Shown piece by piece: positions 1 to 6,055 of a stretch of DNA of 9,727 nucleotides. Position 1 is the first letter of the stretch. Each line of letters begins with the position of its first letter. Source of the DNA: an uncultured Mucilaginibacter sp. (lineage in GTDB: Bacteria > Bacteroidota > Bacteroidia > Sphingobacteriales > Sphingobacteriaceae); NCBI GenBank assembly GCA_903885865.1, contig CAISKH010000489.1:1-9727 (forward strand). Reading direction: 5' to 3'. The position numbers were made by a program, and so were the translations under genes. Under the pieces are notes generated by a model that was not told the origin of the DNA, did not search any database, and saw nothing but the letters and a program-made list of their open reading frames with translations.

Positions 1-101
1 GCAAGTGCGGTGCTTTTATTTAAATTATTTGCCCTACAGGCATAGGCTTCCTCTAAAAGAGAAAGTACTCGTTCCTTATTATCCGGCAAAGATTGTTTCA
101 T
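1..101 (-). CDS. 5' end of an unidentified protein (partial, runs off left edge)
   Basis: Reading the minus strand from an ATG at 99-101, 33 codons stay open to the window edge. The protein starts MKQSLPDNKERV and continues LSLLEEAYACRANN LNKSTALA. This is a soluble-looking, probably alpha-helical start with no signal peptide. The spacing of small and leucine residues (LLEEAYACR...NKSTALA) resembles the first hairpin of a tetratricopeptide repeat, such as those opening many Bacteroidota TPR-containing regulators, but 33 residues are too few to decide. The gene lies 217 bp downstream of the metallo-hydrolase gene on the same strand, so it probably has its own promoter. A TAGATTTG element sits about 100 bases upstream. 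The function is unknown; I am fairly sure it is coding and unsure of everything else. Confidence 0.55.
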   Translation of the reverse strand, partial: MKQSLPDNKERVLSLLEEAYACRANNLNKSTAL

Positions 102-200
102 GTCTATTATACGAGTATAAACCCCAACGGGTTCACTATGTTAACAGGGGGGCGTAAAAGAAAGGTTATTGTAGTAATAGTTAAACCCCCCTCTTTGAAA

Positions 201-208
201 CAAATCTA
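201..208 (-). promoter_or_regulatory. Possible -7 promoter element (TAGATTTG) for the left-edge gene
   Basis: On the minus strand this is an exact match to the Bacteroidota -7 consensus TAnnTTTG. It lies about 100 bases upstream of the left-edge ATG, which implies a leader of roughly 95 bases. The nearest TTG upstream is 27 bp away, longer than the usual spacing of about 17-23 bp, so the -33 element is poor. The rest of 102-318 is AT-rich and holds no open frame I would support. It has a short hairpin (AACCC at 120-124 with GGGTT at 129-133) and a 7-bp inverted repeat of G/C runs (146-152 with 186-192), both inside the presumed leader. Confidence 0.3.
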
Positions 209-318
209 CAAAAACATTTTTATAATATTTTAGTGCAATTTTTTATAAATTATTGTAAAAGAGATAGGTATATTGGGAATGTTGGGTTTTAAAATGTGGG
301 GTTTGTTTGTAGTCGCCA

Positions 319-1137
319 TTAAAACAAACTAAACTGTAGGTTCGCTGTCGCGGCATTTGCCTTGCTTACTTCGCCACTGATATGGTAAACCTGCGTTTCT
401 GCGTACCTCGAAGCTATAATGATCTCCGTTCCATTGGCCTTGGTAGTAAATAAATTATGAACCAGGGTGGGGTCGTTATTTTCTTTTGAAAGGTGCGACA
501 AAAACAAGTGCGTCATATACGCCGGTTTATGATCTGTGAACAGGGCAAGCGCCTGCTTGTTTGAAAGATGCCCCATGCCACCGCGGATACGGCGTTTTAA
601 GTATAAAGGGTAACGGCCGTTTTCCAGCAGTTCCTCATCATAATTAGTTTCAAGGAAAGCTGCATGGCATTGCCCGAAATGAAAGATCAGGTTTTCGCAT
701 ACCACGCCTATATCAGTAAAAACACCCACTTTAATATCGCCGGAGGCAATAGTGAAGCTATGCGGGTGGGCAGCGTCATGCAGTTTTGAAAAAGCGGTTA
801 CCAGCAGCCCGCCGATGCGAATAGGCTCACCTGCAATAAACTCCGAAACCAAACTATCTTCCAGCGCTAAGCCGCCATATTGTAAGGTAAGCGGAGTAAT
901 ATAAACCGGTAACCGGTATTTTTTTGCCAGTACGGTAATACCGCGGATATGGTCGGAATGTTCATGCGAAATAAAAATGGCTTTTACCTTGCGCATAGAT
1001 AGTCCGAGGCGGGCCATACGCTTTTCGGTTTCGCGGCAGGAAATGCCGGCATCAACCAATATGGCCTCGCGCTCATTGCCCACGTAATAGCAATTGCCAT
1101 TACTTCCGGAGTTTAACGAGGCGACAAATAGGGACAT
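319..1137 (-). CDS. Metallo-beta-lactamase-fold hydrolase, YycJ/WalJ-like
   Basis: This 272-residue cytoplasmic protein has no signal peptide and the length normal for the YycJ/WalJ branch of the MBL superfamily, whose Bacillus member is a 5' exonuclease on double-stranded DNA. The metal-binding motif HEHSDH is at residues 58-63. It is preceded by the strand AILVDAG (26-31), which carries the early Asp of the fold. Further candidate ligands are H124 in the HDAAHP segment, D142 in TDIG and the histidines in GHLSN (189-193) and LSHLS (213-217). The opening SLNSGSNGNCYYV (7-19) is characteristic of this branch. The ATG at 1137 is the natural start and sits only 5 bp from a promoter-like TTAATTTG element. 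It is transcribed divergently from the YceH gene. The family call is firm; nuclease activity is transferred from distant homologues and uncertain. Confidence 0.88.
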   Translation of the reverse strand: MSLFVASLNSGSNGNCYYVGNEREAILVDAGISCRETEKRMARLGLSMRKVKAIFISHEHSDHIRGITVLAKKYRLPVYITPLTLQYGGLALEDSLVSEFIAGEPIRIGGLLVTAFSKLHDAAHPHSFTIASGDIKVGVFTDIGVVCENLIFHFGQCHAAFLETNYDEELLENGRYPLYLKRRIRGGMGHLSNKQALALFTDHKPAYMTHLFLSHLSKENNDPTLVHNLFTTKANGTEIIIASRYAETQVYHISGEVSKANAATANLQFSLF

Positions 1138-1142
1138 GGGTA

Positions 1143-1172
1143 CAAATTAACTTGTTTTTAATTAGGTTCAAA
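1143..1172 (-). promoter_or_regulatory. Putative promoter of the metallo-hydrolase gene
   Basis: On the minus strand TTTG (1172-1169) is followed after 18 bp by TTAATTTG (1150-1143). This fits the Bacteroidota layout of TTTG at -33 and TAnnTTTG at -7, with one mismatch (second base of the -7 element). The G of the -7 element lies 5 bp before the ATG, so the transcript would be leaderless or nearly so. In this divergent intergenic region I see no comparable plus-strand element for YceH; the best is TATATTTA at 1230-1237, without a matching -33. Confidence 0.4.
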
Positions 1173-1241
1173 AGGTAAAATGAATAAAAATTATTAGACT
1201 GTTTAAGGTCTATTTTACTTATTGCCGCTTATATTTAGCCC

Positions 1242-1889
1242 ATGGATTCACCACAAACCCTGCCCATACTGGATGCTGCCGAACTACGTGTTTTAGGCTC
1301 GTTAATGGAAAAATGCAAAACCACGCCCGATTATTACCCCATGACGCTTAACGGCCTCACGGCGGCGTGCAATCAAAAAACCTCGCGCAACCCCGTGGTG
1401 CAGTATGATGAGGAAACGGTAATGCAGGCGTTAAACACGCTGCGAAAAAGAGAGCTCATCTCAACGGCTACGGGGGGCTCTATCCGCTCGGTAAAATACA
1501 AACATAATTTTGCCATCGTTTTTCCGCTTATACCTGCCGAATTGGCCATACTATGTCTGCTGATGCTGCGCGGCCCGCAAACACCCGGCGAATTGAATAC
1601 TAACTCAGGCAGGCTGTATGAGTTTGAAACTATAGAAGAGGTACAGGAAATGTTAGAAAAACTAGCCGCGCCGGCTATGCCCTATTTAATGCAATTGCCT
1701 AAGCGGCCAGGGCAAAAGGAGGCTCGTTACGCGCATTTGCTGGCCGGAGCGCCTGATATAAACAATGATTATTTTGACGAACCGCATAACCGCCCGGAAA
1801 CCGGGCTTGAAGCCCGACTGGCGAAGGTTGAGCAGGAGCTGGCGGAGCTAAAAGAAGCGTTTGATAAATTGATGAAGGAGTTGAGTTAA
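1242..1889 (+). CDS. YceH family protein (DUF480)
   Basis: This 215-residue protein has the same length as E. coli YceH. The hallmark N-terminal stretch is intact: AELRVLGSLMEK (13-24), then TTPDYYPMTLNGL (27-39) and ACNQKTSRNP (42-51), which is the family signature. The fold known for this family is two winged-helix domains, here about residues 12-92 and 95-168. The C-terminus (188-214) is a predicted coiled coil with heptad-spaced Leu/Val (LEARLAKVEQELAELKEAF). There is no signal peptide or membrane segment. The winged-helix fold suggests nucleic-acid binding, but the cellular role of YceH is not established. The gene stands alone, diverging from the metallo-hydrolase and converging on the outer-membrane gene, with a terminator hairpin 60 bp past its stop. 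Confidence 0.92.
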   Translation: MDSPQTLPILDAAELRVLGSLMEKCKTTPDYYPMTLNGLTAACNQKTSRNPVVQYDEETVMQALNTLRKRELISTATGGSIRSVKYKHNFAIVFPLIPAELAILCLLMLRGPQTPGELNTNSGRLYEFETIEEVQEMLEKLAAPAMPYLMQLPKRPGQKEARYAHLLAGAPDINNDYFDEPHNRPETGLEARLAKVEQELAELKEAFDKLMKELS

Positions 1890-1948
1890 GTGCGCCTGTT
1901 CCAATAGCTGTCGGATTGTCGCCATGCTTAACAATATTCTTTCCAAAC

Positions 1949-1987
1949 AAAAAACAGCGATAGGTTTTAAACCCATCGCTGTTTTTT
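1949..1987. terminator. Bidirectional Rho-independent terminator
   Basis: AAAAAACAGCGAT (1949-1961) pairs perfectly with ATCGCTGTTTTTT (1975-1987). After one A/C mismatch the stem continues GG/CC, closing on a TTTTAAA loop. The hairpin is flanked by A6 on the left and T6 on the right, so RNA from either strand ends in a U-run. It lies between the convergent YceH gene (stop at 1889) and the outer-membrane gene (stop at 2005) and would end both transcripts. Confidence 0.9.
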
Positions 1988-2004
1988 GGGAAAGATATGG
2001 AATG

Positions 2005-4881
2005 CTAATATATAAAGCTGCCGTCGCCCCGGCGCATCATCTGCTGACCGTTACGTGTTGGCGTACCGCTCCATTTTTGCAGGTTTAATATAAAACTAAC
2101 CATGAAATAGCGGCTTAGGGCATTGGTTTTGGTATCGGTATAACCGGCTCCTTGGTAGGTGCGGTCTACATAATTGTTTTGATCCAACAAGTCAAATGCC
2201 GATATTCTTAACTGTCCGTTCTTCCTTTTAAAGAATTCCTTTTCAATATAGGCGTTTATTACCAGCGGGTTTTTGGTAACATTGGCGTTTATGCCGGTAA
2301 GATAGTTCTTGCTGGCATCATATTCAATGGTCCAGCTCCGGTTTCCTCCTAAATAAAACTTGCCTTCCAGGTCGAGCGCGGTGCGTGTATAATTTGATGT
2401 TGACGCGTTAGGCAGGGTATTAAAGTTACGTCTAACTTCATAGGATACAAACGGGTTGATCTCTAACGAGGTATTAGGATTCAGCCTCGGGCCAAAACGC
2501 TCATAAAAATCCCAGGTGGTTTGGCGGGTAAGTACATTATTACTCATGCCCGGTTCATAATTATAAGTAGTAGTACCATTTAACGTAAGGTTATACCTGC
2601 GGTCGGAAAATTGCTTGCTGATATTATAGTTGGTTAATATGGATTCGTTCCCGCTTAAATTCACATAATAGGTTTCATTTAAATAATCCTTCAGTGCGGG
2701 GCGATAAAGCTGAATGCTGTTGACTTCTATCTGGTCCTGGTAGTAGCTGCCGCTTACGTTGGCCGAGAAATTCCACCTTGAATTGGGCAGGTAATTGTTA
2801 TAGCGCAAAGCTAAATTATGCCTGAACGAGGGCCTAAGATCAGGGTTACCAAATACCGGGTTGTTAGGGTTTGAATAATCGGGTACGGGTTGTAAATCCG
2901 CAAAATTAGGTTCTTGCGGCGTACCTGTATAGTTAATAGATATCTGGTGTGTGCGAGAGAACTGGTATTGAAAACGGAATAACGGCACCAGGTGGAAATC
3001 GTTTTTCACGGTCACTATTCCCCCCTTGCTGATATTGGTACCATCAAGGTGGCTTGGCATAGCCGCAGCACCAAGCGACAAGCTGAATTTGGTGGTATTA
3101 AGCCGGTAATTCAGCGCGATACGGCTGGTTATAAACGTAGTTTTATAAATATTATTCAATGAATCCACATTGGTAGTACTGCCATTCGGATTAATATTAT
3201 ATGCTTCTTTATCATTATTACGCTCGACATCCTGCGTTTGAGCCGCAAATTCTAATTGTGAAATCCTGGTTAAGGGTTCAACATATTGCAGACTTGCGCG
3301 GTAAGTGTTGTTAATGCTTCCAGTAGTGGTATTACGATGTGTTAATGAATCTTTAAGCAGGTTTTGGCTTGCATCCAGATATCTGGTCTCATTATTAGTT
3401 ATCTGATCCGACTGGCTATTTGAATGAGTTGCATTCAATTGAAGTGAAATATTACGCCTATGGTCTTTTTTAAATATGTATTGGTAAAAAACAATAGCGC
3501 CATAATTTGGATTTGTTGTGGTGGTAACCGGCTTATCAACAACTGACTGGTTTTGCAAGCCAATATAAGAGCTTGCGTTATTTGATGTACTATTGGTACT
3601 GCTATAGCTAAAAGAAGGGGTTACCCGCAAAAAGTTAGAGCTATCGGGGGTATATTCAAATTCAAAGCTGGTATTGTGCGATTTGGCATTGCTTTGTACT
3701 GTGCCATTTTTAACAAAATTAGATGAACCTAAGGTGCTGCTTTGTACGCCTGTAGCATTGCTAATGGAGTTAGTATTGGTATAAGTGTATCTGTAGCTAC
3801 CGTTAACCTGTAGGTATTTACCCCATTGGTCGCGATAATTAAATGATGGGCTGCCCGAAGTAGTAGTACCGCCGCTTCCGGCACTGCTTCCGACGCCACC
3901 ACCGCCACCACCACCGCCACCGCCTGCTCCGGCAGCGCCCGTATTGCCCGCGCTAATTCCCGCGCTGGCCACGCCATTAACCGTGTTCCTGAAGTTGCCT
4001 ATAATACCCAGCTGTTCATTGCCGTTAAGGCGTTCTGCAAATATGTTCTCGTTATAACGATCGTTGGTTCCCACAGCGGTTGTAGCGCGCAGTATGTTAC
4101 CTACCGATTTATTGGCATAAGTGGTAACATTCAGTACTTTGGTAGGGTCGCCGTCTTTAATGCCTGTGCGCCCGGCCTGGTCGCCGTAATCATCAATTAC
4201 CTGTGCCTTTTCAACAATATCAGCCGGTAAGTTTTGAATACCCTGGGCCACATCTCCGCCTGCAAAATCCTTGCCGTTAACCCTCATTTTGGTTACCTGC
4301 TGGCCCTGGTGGGTTAGGGTTCCGTCACTGCCCACTTCCATGCCCTCCATTTTTTTCAGCAATTCATCAAGGGTGGCGTTTTCGCGCACATGGTAATCGC
4401 TGGCGCGGTATTCAACCGTATCGGTCTTATAGGTTATACTCGGTGTGCCGTTAATTTTTACTTCGTTAAGCTCGTTGGCTTTGTCTTTAAGTACTATAGG
4501 ATCAAGTATAACCCTCTTTACAGCATCATTAGTTAAATATTTTTTTATGAAATCTGTGGAACCAATACTGGAGACAGTAATATTAAAGGTGGCCAGTTTC
4601 ACATCTTTAAAAATAAATATGCCATCGTCGTTAGTGGCTGTACGCAGGGTGTCTTTTCTTGACTTCAACGTTACCAAGGCGCCGATAACAGTTTGCCCGC
4701 TTCCGTCTTTAACAATACCGCTTACCTCGCGCGAAATTAAAGGGGGAGGAACAATACCGCTCGCCCCGCGTGAAGAAGGAGGAGTGACAACCGGCGCAGC
4801 AGGGTTCGGAGAAGGGGGTACCTGGGCAAAAAGGCTGCATGATAACAGGATCAGAACAGCTATAGTGAATAATTTTTTCAT
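2005..4881 (-). CDS. Outer-membrane beta-barrel protein, TonB-receptor-like (carboxypeptidase-regulatory domain + plug + OMP_b-brl_3-type barrel)
   Basis: This 958-residue protein is an outer-membrane transporter-like protein. The order of parts is: signal peptide (about 1-19, LFAQ cleavage region); a Pro/Ser-rich spacer (21-50); a CarboxypepD_reg-like domain (about 53-132, VSGIVKDGSGQTVIGALVTLK start); a plug-like region (about 137-255, with the family-typical ENATLDELLKKMEGMEV and VNGKDFAGGD); then the barrel (about 260-940), rich in alternating aromatic/polar strands and Asn/Ser/Thr turns. A glycine run (320-329) falls in a predicted surface loop, where I recall this family often has Gly-rich sequence. 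The terminal strand is YFMVSFILNLQKW, followed by a tail of about 20 residues. I see no convincing TonB box. It follows the CBM9-like gene by 36 bp, probably as an operon. The substrate is unknown. Confidence 0.85.
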   Translation of the reverse strand: MKKLFTIAVLILLSCSLFAQVPPSPNPAAPVVTPPSSRGASGIVPPPLISREVSGIVKDGSGQTVIGALVTLKSRKDTLRTATNDDGIFIFKDVKLATFNITVSSIGSTDFIKKYLTNDAVKRVILDPIVLKDKANELNEVKINGTPSITYKTDTVEYRASDYHVRENATLDELLKKMEGMEVGSDGTLTHQGQQVTKMRVNGKDFAGGDVAQGIQNLPADIVEKAQVIDDYGDQAGRTGIKDGDPTKVLNVTTYANKSVGNILRATTAVGTNDRYNENIFAERLNGNEQLGIIGNFRNTVNGVASAGISAGNTGAAGAGGGGGGGGGGVGSSAGSGGTTTSGSPSFNYRDQWGKYLQVNGSYRYTYTNTNSISNATGVQSSTLGSSNFVKNGTVQSNAKSHNTSFEFEYTPDSSNFLRVTPSFSYSSTNSTSNNASSYIGLQNQSVVDKPVTTTTNPNYGAIVFYQYIFKKDHRRNISLQLNATHSNSQSDQITNNETRYLDASQNLLKDSLTHRNTTTGSINNTYRASLQYVEPLTRISQLEFAAQTQDVERNNDKEAYNINPNGSTTNVDSLNNIYKTTFITSRIALNYRLNTTKFSLSLGAAAMPSHLDGTNISKGGIVTVKNDFHLVPLFRFQYQFSRTHQISINYTGTPQEPNFADLQPVPDYSNPNNPVFGNPDLRPSFRHNLALRYNNYLPNSRWNFSANVSGSYYQDQIEVNSIQLYRPALKDYLNETYYVNLSGNESILTNYNISKQFSDRRYNLTLNGTTTYNYEPGMSNNVLTRQTTWDFYERFGPRLNPNTSLEINPFVSYEVRRNFNTLPNASTSNYTRTALDLEGKFYLGGNRSWTIEYDASKNYLTGINANVTKNPLVINAYIEKEFFKRKNGQLRISAFDLLDQNNYVDRTYQGAGYTDTKTNALSRYFMVSFILNLQKWSGTPTRNGQQMMRRGDGSFIY
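3895..3924 (-). repeat. GGN-codon tract (10 consecutive Gly codons) in the barrel protein
   Basis: Thirty bases made only of gcc and acc triplets (plus strand) encode Gly320-Gly329 of the barrel protein. As a trinucleotide-like tract it could change length in frame by slippage. It lies between the first barrel strands (ending near FRNTVNG) and the strand beginning FNYRDQWGKYLQVNGSY, so length change should affect only a loop. Confidence 0.7.
4711..4773 (-). repeat. Imperfect 39-bp tandem duplication in the N-terminus of the barrel gene
   Basis: Bases 4711-4734 and 4750-4773 match at 20 of 24 positions and are offset by exactly 39 bp (13 codons). They encode SREVSGIV (residues 50-57) and SRGASGIV (37-44). 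The 50-57 copy is the first strand of the carboxypeptidase-regulatory-like domain; the other copy lies in the Pro-rich spacer, so it looks like a partial in-frame duplication that lengthened the spacer. Confidence 0.7.
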
Positions 4882-4917
4882 GTTGTGAATGTATTACAAA
4901 TATTATATGGGTAGATG

Positions 4918-5886
4918 TTATTGTTTTTTACTTAAAGTATATTTCCCCCAAAAATCGCTGGGGCTTATCATATCCTGGAAAGAATTATTGCCGCCGCCGG
5001 GGCCGCCAAAACTAACATTGCCGCCGCCGGGAAATCCGCCTCCTCCTCCTCCTCCGCCGCCAAATCCGCCGCCACCGCCGCCGCCATCTCTTCCACCGCC
5101 GCCGGGCCCGCCACCATCCATGTTCATCCTCATCATAAGTTGCAGGCCGTTAACTTTAACATTATAGGCAAATTCTTTCGCGTTATCAACAGAGAGGCTT
5201 AATGCTTTAAGCGGAATAGCTAACTCATAGGTAAAGTTCCCTTTATCATCGTAACCAATAGCGGCCTTAATACCATATTCGTTATAAATTGAAATAAGCG
5301 AATCGGCAATATCCTTAAATCCAAACACCTTTATTTCTTTAGCTGCCGCGATGGTACGCTCGTGCGCTGCTTTTATCATGGCCGAATCAACAGTAAACGT
5401 ATTACCGGGGCCGCCAAAACCTCTAACATCAATGCGAACATTGTCGCCACCGCCACCGCCAACAACAACGCGTGTTACGCCGGCGGCATTCGGGCCACCG
5501 GGGCCACCCGGACCGCGCGCAGGTCTTACCGGGTAAGTAAGCGAAAAGGCATCCTTTTCTTTTTTCTTGTCGTCGGTATTCAATGTAAAGGTTATGCCGC
5601 CTGCTATAATTTTGGCATTATTTTGCACATCAGTTGATTTAATAGCCAGGTAAATATTTTTATCATCATTAGCCAGGGTATAATATAGTTTGGTGGCTTT
5701 GTTATAAGCCTGGAAAGAATTGTTCCACTCAGAAAGCTTGCCATCAACTTTTACAGGCGAAGGTACCCAGATACTTGCGGGCTGTACGTCCTTTAATTTG
5801 GGCGAACCCGCTTCCTGCTGCGCGAATAGCCGGAAACCGGGAAACAACAGCAAGGTTACAATTATTGATAATGTATTTTTTTTCAT
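4918..5886 (-). CDS. Secreted CBM9/DOMON-like protein with glycine-rich insertions
   Basis: This 322-residue protein has a signal peptide (about 1-22, ending RLFAQ). The mature part resembles a CBM9-type beta-sandwich: PVKVDGKLSEWN (44-55) matches the family start (DG...EW), DDKNIYLAIKSTD (74-86) matches the 'D-x-x-N-L-Y-V-A' strand, and GNFTYELAIPLKAL (216-229) matches the 'E-x-A-I-P' strand. The closing strand is SDFWGKYTL (310-318). The domain is interrupted by Gly/Pro-rich stretches: RPARGPGGPGG (121-131), GGGGG (143-147) and a long one at 258-299. Such domains bind carbohydrate or haem in other proteins; the ligand here cannot be told, and no catalytic residues are recognised. It is the first gene of a probable two-gene operon with the outer-membrane barrel and could act as its periplasmic or surface partner. 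I call the fold with moderate confidence and the function not at all. Confidence 0.75.
   Translation of the reverse strand: MKKNTLSIIVTLLLFPGFRLFAQQEAGSPKLKDVQPASIWVPSPVKVDGKLSEWNNSFQAYNKATKLYYTLANDDKNIYLAIKSTDVQNNAKIIAGGITFTLNTDDKKKEKDAFSLTYPVRPARGPGGPGGPNAAGVTRVVVGGGGGDNVRIDVRGFGGPGNTFTVDSAMIKAAHERTIAAAKEIKVFGFKDIADSLISIYNEYGIKAAIGYDDKGNFTYELAIPLKALSLSVDNAKEFAYNVKVNGLQLMMRMNMDGGGPGGGGRDGGGGGGGFGGGGGGGGGFPGGGNVSFGGPGGGNNSFQDMISPSDFWGKYTLSKKQ
4990..5115 (-). repeat. Glycine-codon-rich low-complexity tract
   Basis: These 126 bases encode residues 258-299 of the CBM9-like protein, mostly Gly with Pro, Phe, Arg and Asp. The plus strand is built from ccgccg, tcctcc and ccacc triplets. A small internal repeat, attgccgccgccgg, occurs at 4987-5000 and 5018-5031, giving GGGN twice in the protein. 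The tract lies just before the last predicted strand (SDFWGKYTL), so it is an internal insertion, not a tail. Confidence 0.7.
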
Positions 5887-5992
5887 TTCTTAGCGATCAG
5901 GTAGTAAAATTACGTGCCATACGTTAAACTAATCGTATACAATGATAGGTACAGTATATTGAAGCAAAAAATAAAGTATACCACTTAAGGGA

Positions 5993-6025
5993 TTGTCGCG
6001 ACCATTTTACACAATGCCGCGACAA
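5993..6025. promoter_or_regulatory. Inverted repeat TTGTCGCG-N17-CGCGACAA, possible operator or leader hairpin
   Basis: A perfect 8-bp inverted repeat (5993-6000 and 6018-6025) stands in the 169-bp gap between the kinase stop and the start of the CBM9-like gene. Inside the 17-bp spacer ATTT/CATT-type complementarity (CATT with AATG on the minus strand) could extend it into an interrupted hairpin with a GTGTAA loop. There is no U-run after it on either strand, so a simple terminator is unlikely. The right arm overlaps an exact -7 element by 3 bp, which favours an operator or a structured leader for the operon. Confidence 0.5.
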
Positions 6026-6030
6026 ACATA
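6023..6030 (-). promoter_or_regulatory. Possible -7 element (TATGTTTG) for the CBM9-like/barrel operon
   Basis: On the minus strand TATGTTTG is an exact match to TAnnTTTG. It would start transcription near 6017 and give a leader of about 130 bases containing the inverted repeat. No TTG lies 17-23 bp upstream, which could mean an activator-dependent promoter or a chance match. A weaker alternative, TAATTTTA at 5905-5912, would give a leader of about 10-15 bases. Confidence 0.3.
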
Positions 6031-6055
6031 TCACAAATAACTAAAAAATTAGTAA

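Noticed and set aside
301..329. Inverted repeat GTTTGTTT/AAACAAAC at the end of the metallo-hydrolase gene, considered as a terminator
   Set aside because: The stem is only 8 bp, AT-rich, overlaps the stop codon and is not followed by a U-run on the minus strand.
1699..1950. 83-codon minus-strand open frame opposite the YceH C-terminus
   Set aside because: Overlaps the coiled-coil coding part of YceH and starts inside the terminator hairpin.
3729..3977. 82-codon minus-strand open frame in an alternative frame of the barrel gene
   Set aside because: Out-of-frame reading of the Gly tract; Ala/Val repeats reflect shifted GGC/GGT codons.
4445..4888. 147-codon plus-strand open frame opposite the barrel protein N-terminus
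   Set aside because: Lies wholly antisense to the signal peptide and regulatory-like domain of a convincing gene; no family resemblance.
3895..5115. CCGCCA/CCACCG tracts considered as a CRISPR or dispersed repeat
   Set aside because: No regular spacers or constant repeat; they are glycine codon runs in frame with real genes.
4889..5167. Plus-strand proline-rich open frame opposite the CBM9-like gene
   Set aside because: Its poly-Pro content is only the antisense of the glycine codons; the minus-strand frame has a signal peptide and recognisable domain strands.
5351..5637. Two short plus-strand open frames inside the CBM9-like gene
   Set aside because: Antisense shadows of GC-rich Gly/Pro codons, no start context and no recognisable protein.
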